A stretch of 64,000 nt of DNA from UBA987 sp002292105 (lineage in GTDB: Bacteria; Bacteroidota; Bacteroidia; NS11-12g; UBA9320): positions 1,798,001 through 1,862,000 of the forward strand of contig OX044357.1 of the NCBI GenBank assembly GCA_943846675.1, read 5' to 3'. Every line of letters starts with the position of its first letter. Position 1 is the stretch's first letter. Positions 9,300-17,186 of this stretch are shown here, in pieces. The notes under the pieces are model-generated. The model was not told the DNA's origin. It made no database searches and saw nothing but the letters and a program-made list of their open reading frames with translations. A program made the translations under genes and the position numbers.

Positions 9300-10865
9300 A
9301 TGTCAAAGGAATTTGATTTAAAGTTTTTAGGAAAAGATTTTTCCGCGAGTATAGTAGTTTTCCTAGTTGCCCTTCCGCTTTGTTTAGGGATTTCATTGGT
9401 ATCTGAAGCGCCGCTAATATCCGGTTTAATAGCTGGTATTGTAGGTGGAGTCGTTGTTGGTTCTATAAGTGGTAGTCGACTTGGTGTGAGTGGTCCTGCT
9501 GCCGGACTAGCTGTCATCGTAGCAGATGCCATAAAAGATATTGGGTCATTCGAAGTGTTTATCGCAGCTGTCGTAATCGCTGGTGTTATACAGGTAGTTT
9601 TGGGCTATATAGGCGCAGGTAAAGTGGCATTCTATTTCCCCTCTTCGGTAATTAAAGGCATGCTTGCCGCCATAGGTATAAGCATTTTCCTTAAGCAAAT
9701 ACCACATGCCATTGGGGTCGATAAGGATCCAAACGGTGACTTTAAGTTCTTCCAGTCTGATGGAGAAACAACCTTCAGCGAGTTACTCAACTTTGAAAAC
9801 TATGTCCCCGGTGCCTTAATTATTGGAGTCATATGTTTAGCGATTCTCATTTTTTGGGAGAGTAAATGGATTAAAGGCAATAAAGTGTTGAGTATGGTGC
9901 CAGGTCCGTTGTTGGCTGTGTTTGCCGGAATTGGATTAAACCAGTGGTATCCAGATACCCTTCACATCACTAAGGAACACTTGGTTCAAATACCTGAGAT
10001 AGGTTCGTTAAGTGGTTTGTCAGAATACCTCATTCATCCAAAATTGGCCTCTTTCGCTAAGTTTAAGGTAATTAAAGTTGGTGTCGTCATTGCCATCATT
10101 GCAAGTTTAGAAACACTGCTTTGTGTGGAAGCTACAGACCGATTAGATCCAAGAAAAAACATCACTCCTACGAATAGAGAGTTAAAGGCCCAAGGCTTCG
10201 GTAACATCATATCTGGTTTGGTTGGTGGAATACCTGTAACTCAAGTAATCGTGAGAAGTTCGGCTAATATACAAGCTGGAGGTAGGACCAAACTTGCAGC
10301 TATTCTGCATGGTGTTTTCTTGTTCGGAACGGTAATGCTTATACCAAACTTGCTTAACATGATACCGCTGTCAGCGCTTGCTGCCATTTTATTGGTTATT
10401 GGATTTAAATTGGCAAAACCGTCTATGTTTAAACGCTTATACAGCGAAGGACAAGATCAGTTTATTCCATTTATCACCACTATCGTAGCCGTATTATTTA
10501 CTGATTTACTCATTGGTATTTTAATTGGTCTATTGGTGGGAATCGGATATGTTCTGTTTACAAACTTTAGATCAGCCATTGTGTTAGAGCAAAAGGGTCG
10601 CCACATGATTATTCATTTTAAGAAGGACATTTTCTTTTACAATAGAGCGGAGCTAATGAAGTTATTCAGCAAGTTAGAGGAAGGCGACGAACTGACCTTA
10701 GACGGCACCAAAGTTGATTTTATTGACCACGACATATTCTTAGCCATACAAGATTTCGTGAATTTATCAGATGAGAAAAAGATTAAAGTGACCGTGATTG
10801 ATATTACAAGAAAGAAAATCACGTTTAGGCGAAATCAACAAGAATCGCATACCCTAAAAAATTAA
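9300..10865 (+). CDS. SulP family inorganic anion transporter
   Basis: A 521-aa multi-pass protein with the SulP/SLC26 core: DFSASIVVFLVALPLCLGISL at the N-terminus, GSRLGVSGPAAGLAVIV (anion-site region), ETLLCVEATDRLDPRKNITPTNRELKAQGFGN and GGIPVTQVIVRSSANIQAGGRTK. About 12 membrane segments precede a short C-terminal STAS-like part (about 430-521, LTLDGTKVDFIDHDIFLAI). The ATDRLDP subgroup is often linked to bicarbonate or sulfate transport; the substrate cannot be told from sequence. It converges with a second SulP gene at 10918. Confidence 0.88.
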   Translation: MSKEFDLKFLGKDFSASIVVFLVALPLCLGISLVSEAPLISGLIAGIVGGVVVGSISGSRLGVSGPAAGLAVIVADAIKDIGSFEVFIAAVVIAGVIQVVLGYIGAGKVAFYFPSSVIKGMLAAIGISIFLKQIPHAIGVDKDPNGDFKFFQSDGETTFSELLNFENYVPGALIIGVICLAILIFWESKWIKGNKVLSMVPGPLLAVFAGIGLNQWYPDTLHITKEHLVQIPEIGSLSGLSEYLIHPKLASFAKFKVIKVGVVIAIIASLETLLCVEATDRLDPRKNITPTNRELKAQGFGNIISGLVGGIPVTQVIVRSSANIQAGGRTKLAAILHGVFLFGTVMLIPNLLNMIPLSALAAILLVIGFKLAKPSMFKRLYSEGQDQFIPFITTIVAVLFTDLLIGILIGLLVGIGYVLFTNFRSAIVLEQKGRHMIIHFKKDIFFYNRAELMKLFSKLEEGDELTLDGTKVDFIDHDIFLAIQDFVNLSDEKKIKVTVIDITRKKITFRRNQQESHTLKN

Positions 10866-10875
10866 ATTGATGATT

Positions 10876-10914
10876 ATGATTCGATCGGCTGGATTGATTC
10901 CAAGGTCGGATCAT
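10876..10914. terminator. Candidate bidirectional terminator between convergent SulP genes
   Basis: An 11-bp stem (10876-10886 against 10904-10914, with two G-T pairs) with an inner GGA/TCC pairing in the loop lies exactly between the two convergent stop codons. On the plus strand a short CTTTT run follows. Confidence 0.45.
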
Positions 10915-10917
10915 CTT

Positions 10918-12531
10918 TTATACTTCCGCATCCATTAAGTCAGTTACAACGTGGTAACGCGGGTCATCGATTGATTTTTCAATCACTCCATGAAAGTCTG
11001 GATTGGCTTTGAGTAATACTGTTTGACATTCAGGACTCAAATGAGTGAGTTTTATATTTTTGCCAGCCTTATTGTATTTCTCGGTCAAATTAAAAAGTGC
11101 TTCGATACCAGAGTGGTCAGTAACCTTTGACTCTAAAAAGTCAATTTCAACACGCTCTGGATCTCCCTTTACATCAAACTTGCGGTTAAACGTTTGTGTA
11201 GACCCAAAAAACAACGGCCCCCAGATTTCGTAAACTTTCGTTCCGTCTGGCTTGATGCGTTTACGCGCCCGAATCATCGTAGCACTTTGCCAAGCAAACA
11301 CCAAAGCAGACATAATAACACCTGCAATCACCGCTGTAGCCAAATCATGCCAAACGGTAATACCCGAAACAGCAATGAGCACAATAGCATCAGCTAAAGG
11401 TATTTTGCGAAGTATTCTAAAACTACTCCAGGCAAATGTGCCAATAACAACCATGAACATAACCCCAACCAATGCGGCAATTGGGATTTGCTCAATTAAA
11501 GGAGCGCCAAACAAAACAAAACACAATAAAGCTATAGAAGCCGTAACGCCAGACAGACGTCCACGACCACCAGAGTTCACATTGATAATGGATTGACCAA
11601 TCATCGCGCAGCCACCCATTCCGCCAAAAAGTCCGTTTAAAATATTGGCACCACCTTGAGCAACACACTCACGATTTCCACTCCCTCTAGTTTCTGTTAA
11701 ATCATCAACCAAATTTAGGGTCATCAGCGATTCGATAAGCCCAACGGCCGCAAGTAATCCAGCGGTTGAGAGTATAAGTGACCAATGCCCAGCCAACGTA
11801 CTGGTCAGACCAAAAATGCCACCTTGAAAAGAAGGTAAACTGCCTTTCAACCCAGTTCCTCCTCCATCTCTAATGAAGCTTCCCACTGTGCTAACGTCTA
11901 TTTTACCTACGATGGTAATGGCCGCAACAACAATAATCGCAACTAATGCTGCTGGAACCTTCTTTGTCAATTTGGGCAAGAAGTACATAATAAGCATCGT
12001 TAGCAAAACGAAACCAAGCAAAATGTATAGTTGACTGCCCACCAACCAAGAAGTTTCTCCAGCACTGGTCACTTTGAACATTTCCAATTGTGAAATGAAA
12101 ATAACGATGGCTAACCCATTAACAAAACCCATCATTACGGGGTGCGGAATCAAACGAACAAACTTTCCTAGCTTTAAGAATCCGGCCAATATCTGAATTA
12201 AACCAACAAACAGAAGTGTTATAAAAAGCCACTGTAGGCCTAAATTCGTTATTGGTTCAGCCAAAGCATCTCCTACCTCGTTTCCCTTCTGAATCAAATG
12301 GATCATCACAACGGCCATTGCACCTGTAGCACCCGATATCATTCCAGGACGACCGCCAAAAAGGGATGTTATTAATCCCATCATAAACGCCCCGTACAAA
12401 CCCACCAAAGGATCTATACCTGCAACAAAGGCAAATGCTACGGCTTCTGGGACCAATGCCAGCGCAACTGTTAAACCAGATAACAGGTCATTCTTAGGAT
12501 TAGATGTAAAGTTGTGAAATAGTCTCCTCAT
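10918..12531 (-). CDS. SulP family inorganic anion transporter with C-terminal STAS domain
   Basis: A 537-aa protein with about 12 membrane segments. It shows PKNDLLSGLTVALALVPEAVAFAFVAG at the start, the GGRPGMISGATGAMAVVM segment, and SLMTLNLVDDLTETRGSGNRECVAQGGAN followed by GGCAMIGQSIINVNSGGRGRLSG. A complete STAS domain follows from about 430 (VEIDFLESKVTDHSGIEAL). It belongs to a different SulP subgroup from the 9300-10865 transporter (TRGSGNRE instead of RLDPRKN), so the two are not recent duplicates. Substrate unknown. It follows the carotenoid block on the same strand with a gap of about 100 bp. Confidence 0.88.
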   Translation of the reverse strand: MRRLFHNFTSNPKNDLLSGLTVALALVPEAVAFAFVAGIDPLVGLYGAFMMGLITSLFGGRPGMISGATGAMAVVMIHLIQKGNEVGDALAEPITNLGLQWLFITLLFVGLIQILAGFLKLGKFVRLIPHPVMMGFVNGLAIVIFISQLEMFKVTSAGETSWLVGSQLYILLGFVLLTMLIMYFLPKLTKKVPAALVAIIVVAAITIVGKIDVSTVGSFIRDGGGTGLKGSLPSFQGGIFGLTSTLAGHWSLILSTAGLLAAVGLIESLMTLNLVDDLTETRGSGNRECVAQGGANILNGLFGGMGGCAMIGQSIINVNSGGRGRLSGVTASIALLCFVLFGAPLIEQIPIAALVGVMFMVVIGTFAWSSFRILRKIPLADAIVLIAVSGITVWHDLATAVIAGVIMSALVFAWQSATMIRARKRIKPDGTKVYEIWGPLFFGSTQTFNRKFDVKGDPERVEIDFLESKVTDHSGIEALFNLTEKYNKAGKNIKLTHLSPECQTVLLKANPDFHGVIEKSIDDPRYHVVTDLMDAEV

Positions 12532-12634
12532 TACGGCATTTTCAAAGGCCGCGAAGGTACAGTATTATCTTGTCTGAAATAAGGCTTTATTATCCCGTTT
12601 ATAGGTCAAGTAAACCAAATGTGACAGTGACGAA

Positions 12635-12844
12635 TTAACTCTCAGACTTACCCCTCGTTGAAATGCCAAACGGCCAATACAGCGGGCAAAAGGTAATAGA
12701 GCTTGTGACAACAAAAATACCTGCCACGATTAAGGCTATTATTCCTAATGTTCCTGAAACAACGTCTGTAAAATAGAGTAGAAGTAAAACAACTGCCGAA
12801 ATTAATCGGACTATTCGATCCGTTTTTCCCATGTTCTTAATCAT
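12635..12844 (-). CDS. DUF2892 (YgaP-like transmembrane) small protein
   Basis: A 69-aa protein with two membrane helices (about 10-27 and 31-50) and the family signature: KTDRIVRLI at the start and FCPLYWPFGIST near the end. This matches the DUF2892 domain also found fused to rhodaneses such as YgaP. The frame allows starts at Met1 or Met5; MGKTDRIVR is the usual beginning of the family. It lies 78 bp downstream of crtZ and may be in the same transcript, although a role in carotenoid synthesis is not known. Confidence 0.7.
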   Translation of the reverse strand: MIKNMGKTDRIVRLISAVVLLLLYFTDVVSGTLGIIALIVAGIFVVTSSITFCPLYWPFGISTRGKSES

Positions 12845-12922
12845 AATTCTGAATTTTGAAACTCAAAACTAAATGAAGAAGTATCGACCGGTACTGAAAT
12901 TAGTCAGTTAAGAATATGACAA

Positions 12923-13381
12923 TTATGCCTCTTTCTTTGCTTTTTCTGCCTTGAAGTATTGAAACGGAACCAACAACATACCGAAGCATTCACCATGCTC
13001 TTTACCTAAGTGCTTATGGTGTCTTTTATGTGCTCTTCTTATTGCTCTGAAGTAAATGTTATCACTATTTCTTAACCATTTGAAGCGCTGGTGAATAAAC
13101 ACATCGTGGACTAAAAAGTAACAAAAACCGTAGGCCATGATACCAAAACCAATGGCCATCATTAAAGGAGAACTATTACTCGATCCCAACAAGAGTAATA
13201 ACATGCTGGGTATGGCAAAAATTAAAAAGAATGCATCGTTTTTTTCGAAAAATGTTTTGTTGGTATGTGTGTGATGGTCCTCATGTAAGTTCCACAATAA
13301 ACCATGCATCACAAATTTGTGTGTAAACCACGCAACAAACTCCATAAAGAAAAATGTTCCGAAAAATGCAAGTACCATCAT
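12923..13381 (-). CDS. crtZ: Beta-carotene hydroxylase (CrtZ type)
   Basis: A 152-aa di-iron membrane hydroxylase that adds 3-OH groups to the beta-ionone rings of beta-carotene, giving zeaxanthin. All four histidine clusters are present: H21-x4-H26 (HKFVMH), H33-x2-HH (HEDHH), HDVFIH and HKRHH. Three or four membrane segments and the length match bacterial CrtZ. Its ATG overlaps the stop codon of the upstream unknown gene in a TAATG junction at 13379-13383, which suggests translational coupling. No lycopene cyclase is visible in the window, so the ring-forming step must be encoded elsewhere. Confidence 0.92.
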   Translation of the reverse strand: MMVLAFFGTFFFMEFVAWFTHKFVMHGLLWNLHEDHHTHTNKTFFEKNDAFFLIFAIPSMLLLLLGSSNSSPLMMAIGFGIMAYGFCYFLVHDVFIHQRFKWLRNSDNIYFRAIRRAHKRHHKHLGKEHGECFGMLLVPFQYFKAEKAKKEA

Positions 13382-13896
13382 TATTTTATGTTCGTTTGAA
13401 CTGTTGTTAATTGTTCAATTTGTTTGGTGCTAATACCGTCGGATGTTTTGAGGTTTTTGATAAATGACCTTTTCCAGTCTGCATCTATCACGTAGTCACC
13501 AATATTCTCTACAAATATCTTTAAATCTTGATCAATTTCACTACTGTACCCAACCATTACAGGCGCATTGAGTTGCACCATTAGGCGTATGTAACGAATT
13601 TCAGGATTTAATGGAGCCGCCGTTATGGCTTCCTCAATCAACGCTTTACCATCGGTAAAATATTTCCATTTGGTGGTAGGCCAAGTAGCAAATTCTGCTG
13701 AGGTACAGGTTGCCAGTCCTTTATATGCCTTAGTGACTTGGTTTGTTGGATAAGTTTTAGACACGATTATTGCCTGCAACTTACATTCCGACTTCACGGC
13801 ATCATGAAAGTCATCTCGTATGTGATTTAAGTTAACAGTAAACGACAAAAGTGTCAGACCAATGGAAACGATAAGTGGAATTGCGCGCCTTTTCAT
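13381..13896 (-). CDS. Unknown exported protein inside the carotenoid operon
   Basis: A 171-aa product wedged between crtB and crtZ. It shares TAATG stop/start junctions with both, so it must be translated with them. It has an N-terminal signal peptide or anchor (about 5-22). Two cysteines in the mature part (KSECKL, ATCTS) could form a disulfide. The rest looks helical and TPR-like (ITAAPLNPEIRYIRLMVQLNAP). I do not recognise a known family. The strict coupling argues for a role tied to carotenoid production or placement in the envelope; that is inference from position. Confidence 0.65.
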   Translation of the reverse strand: MKRRAIPLIVSIGLTLLSFTVNLNHIRDDFHDAVKSECKLQAIIVSKTYPTNQVTKAYKGLATCTSAEFATWPTTKWKYFTDGKALIEEAITAAPLNPEIRYIRLMVQLNAPVMVGYSSEIDQDLKIFVENIGDYVIDADWKRSFIKNLKTSDGISTKQIEQLTTVQTNIK

Positions 13897-14744
13897 TATA
13901 ACATGTTTAACCGTACGTTCATGTATGACTTGACCATCAAAGCAAGTTTCACATGGTCTTTCACTCTAATTCTTGTATCAAGTATTCGACTTGACGGTGT
14001 TCGTTTTAGCTTTTTGAGCAGTTGTTTGTAGTATTTGTACGCCGTATAAACGCCAAAACGCGCTGTTTGGGGTAGCTGGACAATGCCTACATAAGCCTCC
14101 TCAAAATCTTTTTCAATATCTGCAATGATCGCCGCTTTGTTATCAGCACTTAGGTTATTAAAATCTACGTTGGGAAAATAACTTCGGTTTAACACCTCAG
14201 AATCTGCTTTAATGTCGCGCAGGAAATTCACTTTTTGAAAAGCCGACCCAAGCTTCATTGCGGATGGTTTTAAGTGACTGTAAAGCGCTTCATCTCCATT
14301 AACAAATATTTTCAAACACATTAAACCAACAACATCTGCCGATCCATAGATGTATTTCTCGTATTCTTCCACAGATAGATAATCCAACTTGGTCAAATCC
14401 ATTCGCATGCTAGACATAAATGATTTTACCAACTGTATGTCTATGTTATACTGGTGTAGGGTGTCTTGAAAGGCATGTAAAACCGGATTCAAGCTAATTT
14501 TGTGAATAATCGCGTCATATAGGTCAGATTCAAACTTGTCAAATAATGCTTCCTGATCATAGTCTAAAAACGAATCTACAATTTCATCTGCCAAGCGTAC
14601 AAAGCCATAAATGTTGTGAATGTGAGATTGAATGCTTGGATCCAACATAGACACAGAGGAATAAAATGAAGTACTATACGCCTGCGTGACAGCCTGACTC
14701 GAAGTCTTGGCTAAGTCACTATATGTTTGCATGTTTGAGTTCAT
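13896..14744 (-). CDS. crtB: Phytoene synthase
   Basis: A 282-aa squalene/phytoene synthase family enzyme that condenses two geranylgeranyl diphosphates to phytoene. Both Asp-rich, Mg-binding motifs are present: D53-EIV-D57 and D177-IKA-D181 (FLRDIKAD). The family segments YGFVRLADEIVD, YIYGSADVVGLMC and GSAFQKVNFLRD are also present. The start at 14744 overlaps the end of crtI by 26 bp; Met5 (14732) is an alternative. It is the second gene of the crtI-crtB-unknown-crtZ block. Confidence 0.93.
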   Translation of the reverse strand: MNSNMQTYSDLAKTSSQAVTQAYSTSFYSSVSMLDPSIQSHIHNIYGFVRLADEIVDSFLDYDQEALFDKFESDLYDAIIHKISLNPVLHAFQDTLHQYNIDIQLVKSFMSSMRMDLTKLDYLSVEEYEKYIYGSADVVGLMCLKIFVNGDEALYSHLKPSAMKLGSAFQKVNFLRDIKADSEVLNRSYFPNVDFNNLSADNKAAIIADIEKDFEEAYVGIVQLPQTARFGVYTAYKYYKQLLKKLKRTPSSRILDTRIRVKDHVKLALMVKSYMNVRLNML

Positions 14745-16203
14745 GTTTAACGTTTTTTAATATTTGATTAGCGGATATTTTACCTGAAATAAGTGCTGGT
14801 GGTACACCTGGTCCAGGAACGGTCAACTGGCCTGTAAAAAACAGGTGGTCGACTTTTTTACTTTTTATTTTCGGTCGCAAGAACGCCGTTTGTTTTAGCG
14901 TATTTGCCATTCCATAGGCATTACCCTTGTAAGAATTGTATTGACTTTTAAAATCATCTACACAAAACGATTTGTTGTAGATCACGTGTTCTTTTAATGA
15001 TTGGTTGGTTAAAGTCTCCAAACGACTCATCACTAAGTCGAAGTAGTGTTGGCGACGCTCTTCTGAATCTTCTATTCCAGGTGCCAAAGGAATTAAGAAA
15101 AATGCATTTTCTTTTCCTTCTGGTGCAACAGATGGATCAGTAATACTTGGGAAACACGTATAAAACAAAGGATCATCTGGCCAACTTGGTGTATCGTAAA
15201 TCTGCACTGCATGTTGATCAAAGTCTTCATCGAAAAACAAGTTGTGATGACGTACGTTGTAAAGTTTCTTATCAAACCCAACATAAAATATTAGCGCAGA
15301 AGGCGCAAACGTTCTTGAAGCCCAATAATCCTCGGTGTACATTCTACTATCAGGATTAAGCAATTGCTCTGTGTGGTGATAGTCCGCACCGCTGAGAACG
15401 ATATCACTGTACTCTACCAAGCCATTAATTCTTAATCCGACTGCTGTGTTGTCAGACGTAATGATTTCTTCTATTTGGGCATTTGTGTGGTAATTTACAC
15501 CTAACTCCTTGCCCAGTTCTATCATACCTTCTACAATTTTATACATCCCTCCCATCGGGTACCAAGTACCGAGAACGAGGTCGGCATAGTTCATAAAATT
15601 ATAAAAAGCTGGCGTGTTCTCAGGTTTTGCTCCGAGAAATAGCACAGGAAATTCTAATATTTTAATGAGTTTAGGATTGGTAAAATCCCTTCGAATGGCT
15701 GACCGAACAGTAGAAAAAAATTGGTTTACACGTGTTACGGTTTGAGGGGTAACTAATTCTAAAATAGAGTTTCCTGGTCTGTACACCAGCTCGTCCATTG
15801 AAGCCTTGTAATTAAAAGCCGCGCTGTTTATAAACTTTTCAAGATTGGAAGCGGATCCAGGTTCGATAGAATCAAACAAGGTATATATGTCCTCAATAGA
15901 TCCAGGTATCTCTACCGTTTCGTTGTCTTCAAAAAACACCTTGTATGCCGGGTTCAACCGAACCAATTCGTAATAATCTGAAGTCTTCTTTCCAAAATCG
16001 TGGAAAAAACGCTCAAATATATCTGGCATCCAATACCAGCTTGGTCCCATATCAAAAGTGAATCCGTCTTGCTGGAAAGCACGTGCTCTACCGCCTAACG
16101 AATCATTCTTTTCGTATACATCAACTGAATATCCCGCTTTTGCTAAGTAGCAAGCTGCAGACAAAGAAGAAAACCCAGAACCGATTATTTGTACGTTTTT
16201 CAT
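14719..16203 (-). CDS. crtI: Phytoene desaturase
   Basis: A 494-aa FAD-dependent desaturase that turns phytoene into lycopene. The N-terminal dinucleotide fold is VQIIGSGFSSLSAACYLAKAG, with Ser instead of Gly at the last GxGxxG position, and GGRARAF follows. The C-terminal CrtI signature is FFTGQLTVPGPGVPPALISG. The frame opens at an ATG at 16221, but the ATG at 16203 matches the usual CrtI beginning (K-x-V-x-I-I-G) and leaves room for the inverted repeat at 16205-16236, so it is chosen here. It heads the carotenoid operon, directly downstream of the MerR-B12 regulator. Confidence 0.93.
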   Translation of the reverse strand: MKNVQIIGSGFSSLSAACYLAKAGYSVDVYEKNDSLGGRARAFQQDGFTFDMGPSWYWMPDIFERFFHDFGKKTSDYYELVRLNPAYKVFFEDNETVEIPGSIEDIYTLFDSIEPGSASNLEKFINSAAFNYKASMDELVYRPGNSILELVTPQTVTRVNQFFSTVRSAIRRDFTNPKLIKILEFPVLFLGAKPENTPAFYNFMNYADLVLGTWYPMGGMYKIVEGMIELGKELGVNYHTNAQIEEIITSDNTAVGLRINGLVEYSDIVLSGADYHHTEQLLNPDSRMYTEDYWASRTFAPSALIFYVGFDKKLYNVRHHNLFFDEDFDQHAVQIYDTPSWPDDPLFYTCFPSITDPSVAPEGKENAFFLIPLAPGIEDSEERRQHYFDLVMSRLETLTNQSLKEHVIYNKSFCVDDFKSQYNSYKGNAYGMANTLKQTAFLRPKIKSKKVDHLFFTGQLTVPGPGVPPALISGKISANQILKNVKHELKHANI

Positions 16204-16204
16204 T

Positions 16205-16242
16205 TTGTTTAAGCAAATCAACTAATTGTTAAACAAAAAAAC
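16205..16242 (-). promoter_or_regulatory. Candidate operator and -7 region of crtI
   Basis: TTGTTTAA (16205-16212) and TTAAACAA (16229-16236) form an inverted repeat with a 16-bp spacer. Within the right arm TTGTT-A-AACAA (16226-16236) is itself symmetric. On the minus strand TTTGTTTAAC (16228-16237) overlaps a weak -7 element. The same 10-mer occurs at the -7 region of the adjacent regulator gene. Binding of a dimeric MerR-type repressor here would block RNA polymerase. Confidence 0.5.
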
Positions 16243-16251
16243 AAGAAGAAC

Positions 16252-17145
16252 TTACATTTTGTTTATCATTTCGTCTAAATCGTTAAACAATTCAACGTTT
16301 TTGATATCAAAGCTTCTGTCCCTAACGTTTCTACCTGTTACCCAAAAGGCATCATCACGACCTTGTAGCAAGGTACGATAAAAATAGGTAAGGTAGCGTT
16401 CGACCTCTTCAGATACAGGCCTAACAGTGAAGTAACTAACAAAAGTAATTTTCTTACACACCAGCTGAATCGCCTTAAGATTGTCTAACGGTACACTTTG
16501 ACCAAGATAGATTACATGGCCACCACGTAACAACAATTCATAATGCATGTAGAGCAGCCCCAATTCATGAATTTCATTGTCTGGGAGAAACAATACGTAC
16601 ACAGCGTCATCGGTTTTAGGCACCGTTTGCTGTACACGTTCAATACTGATTTGAAGCTTCTGCTTGATTAAATTCGATATGAAGTGTTCATGAGCCGGTG
16701 TAATGCTGTCACTCTGCCAATGGATTCCAATTTGATGCAAAAGTGGAACAAACACTTCTAAAAATACATGACGGAAAGAGAACTCAGCAATGAGCCTATT
16801 AAACGTTTGTTCAAAGTGATTCTGATCAAAATTTAACATGGACAACACCAAGGCATCCATGTACCCCGAGTGGTCTCCCCCTTTAGAAATTTGATCCATT
16901 ACTGCCTGACCGAGATCGCCATCATCAAGCTGCGCAATCTTAGAAATCTTATAACCATTTTTGTATAGTAAGGTTACGTTTAAAAGCTTTTTTAAACTAT
17001 CGGCATTGTACAGCCTAATGTTTGAATCCGTTCTGTTTGGATTTAACACACTGTATCGCTTTTCCCACATCCGAATCGTGTGGGCTTTAATTCCTGAAAG
17101 ATTTTCTAGATCTTTTATCGTAAAGCTTGATGCTATATTGTTCAA
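16252..17145 (-). CDS. MerR-family regulator with cobalamin-binding domain (CarH/LitR-like photoreceptor)
   Basis: A 297-aa protein with a MerR winged helix (about 8-75: TIKDLENLSGIKAHTIRMWEKRY) followed by a four-helix B12-binding cap and a Rossmann cobalamin domain. The motifs that hold 5'-deoxyadenosylcobalamin in CarH are kept: W143-x9-E153-H154 (HWQSDSITPAHEH) and the lower-ligand motif E191-x-H193-x-x-G196. In known CarH/LitR proteins the dark B12-bound form represses carotenoid genes and light releases it. Its position immediately upstream of crtI supports that role here. Light response itself is inferred. It is probably autoregulated through the matching 10-mer in its own promoter. 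Confidence 0.85.
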   Translation of the reverse strand: MNNIASSFTIKDLENLSGIKAHTIRMWEKRYSVLNPNRTDSNIRLYNADSLKKLLNVTLLYKNGYKISKIAQLDDGDLGQAVMDQISKGGDHSGYMDALVLSMLNFDQNHFEQTFNRLIAEFSFRHVFLEVFVPLLHQIGIHWQSDSITPAHEHFISNLIKQKLQISIERVQQTVPKTDDAVYVLFLPDNEIHELGLLYMHYELLLRGGHVIYLGQSVPLDNLKAIQLVCKKITFVSYFTVRPVSEEVERYLTYFYRTLLQGRDDAFWVTGRNVRDRSFDIKNVELFNDLDEMINKM

Positions 17146-17161
17146 CTTTAATACACCTTTA

Positions 17162-17175
17162 GTTAAACAAATCTA
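17162..17175 (-). promoter_or_regulatory. Candidate promoter and operator of the MerR-B12 gene
   Basis: On the minus strand TAGATTTG (17175-17168) matches the TAnnTTTG -7 element. Its TTTG runs into TTTGTTTAAC (17171-17162), identical to the 10-mer at the crtI promoter. No clear -33 TTG is seen at the expected distance, which is compatible with a regulated promoter. Confidence 0.45.
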
Positions 17176-17186
17176 ACACTTTAAAT

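Noticed and set aside
9149..9532. 127-codon minus-strand frame opposite the SulP start
   Set aside because: Low-complexity Pro/Thr/Ala-rich translation antisense to the conserved SulP N-terminus.
11252..11596. Open frame of 114 codons on the plus strand opposite the second SulP gene
   Set aside because: It lies wholly antisense to a clear transporter gene and its product has no protein-like pattern; many similar shadows occur opposite other genes.
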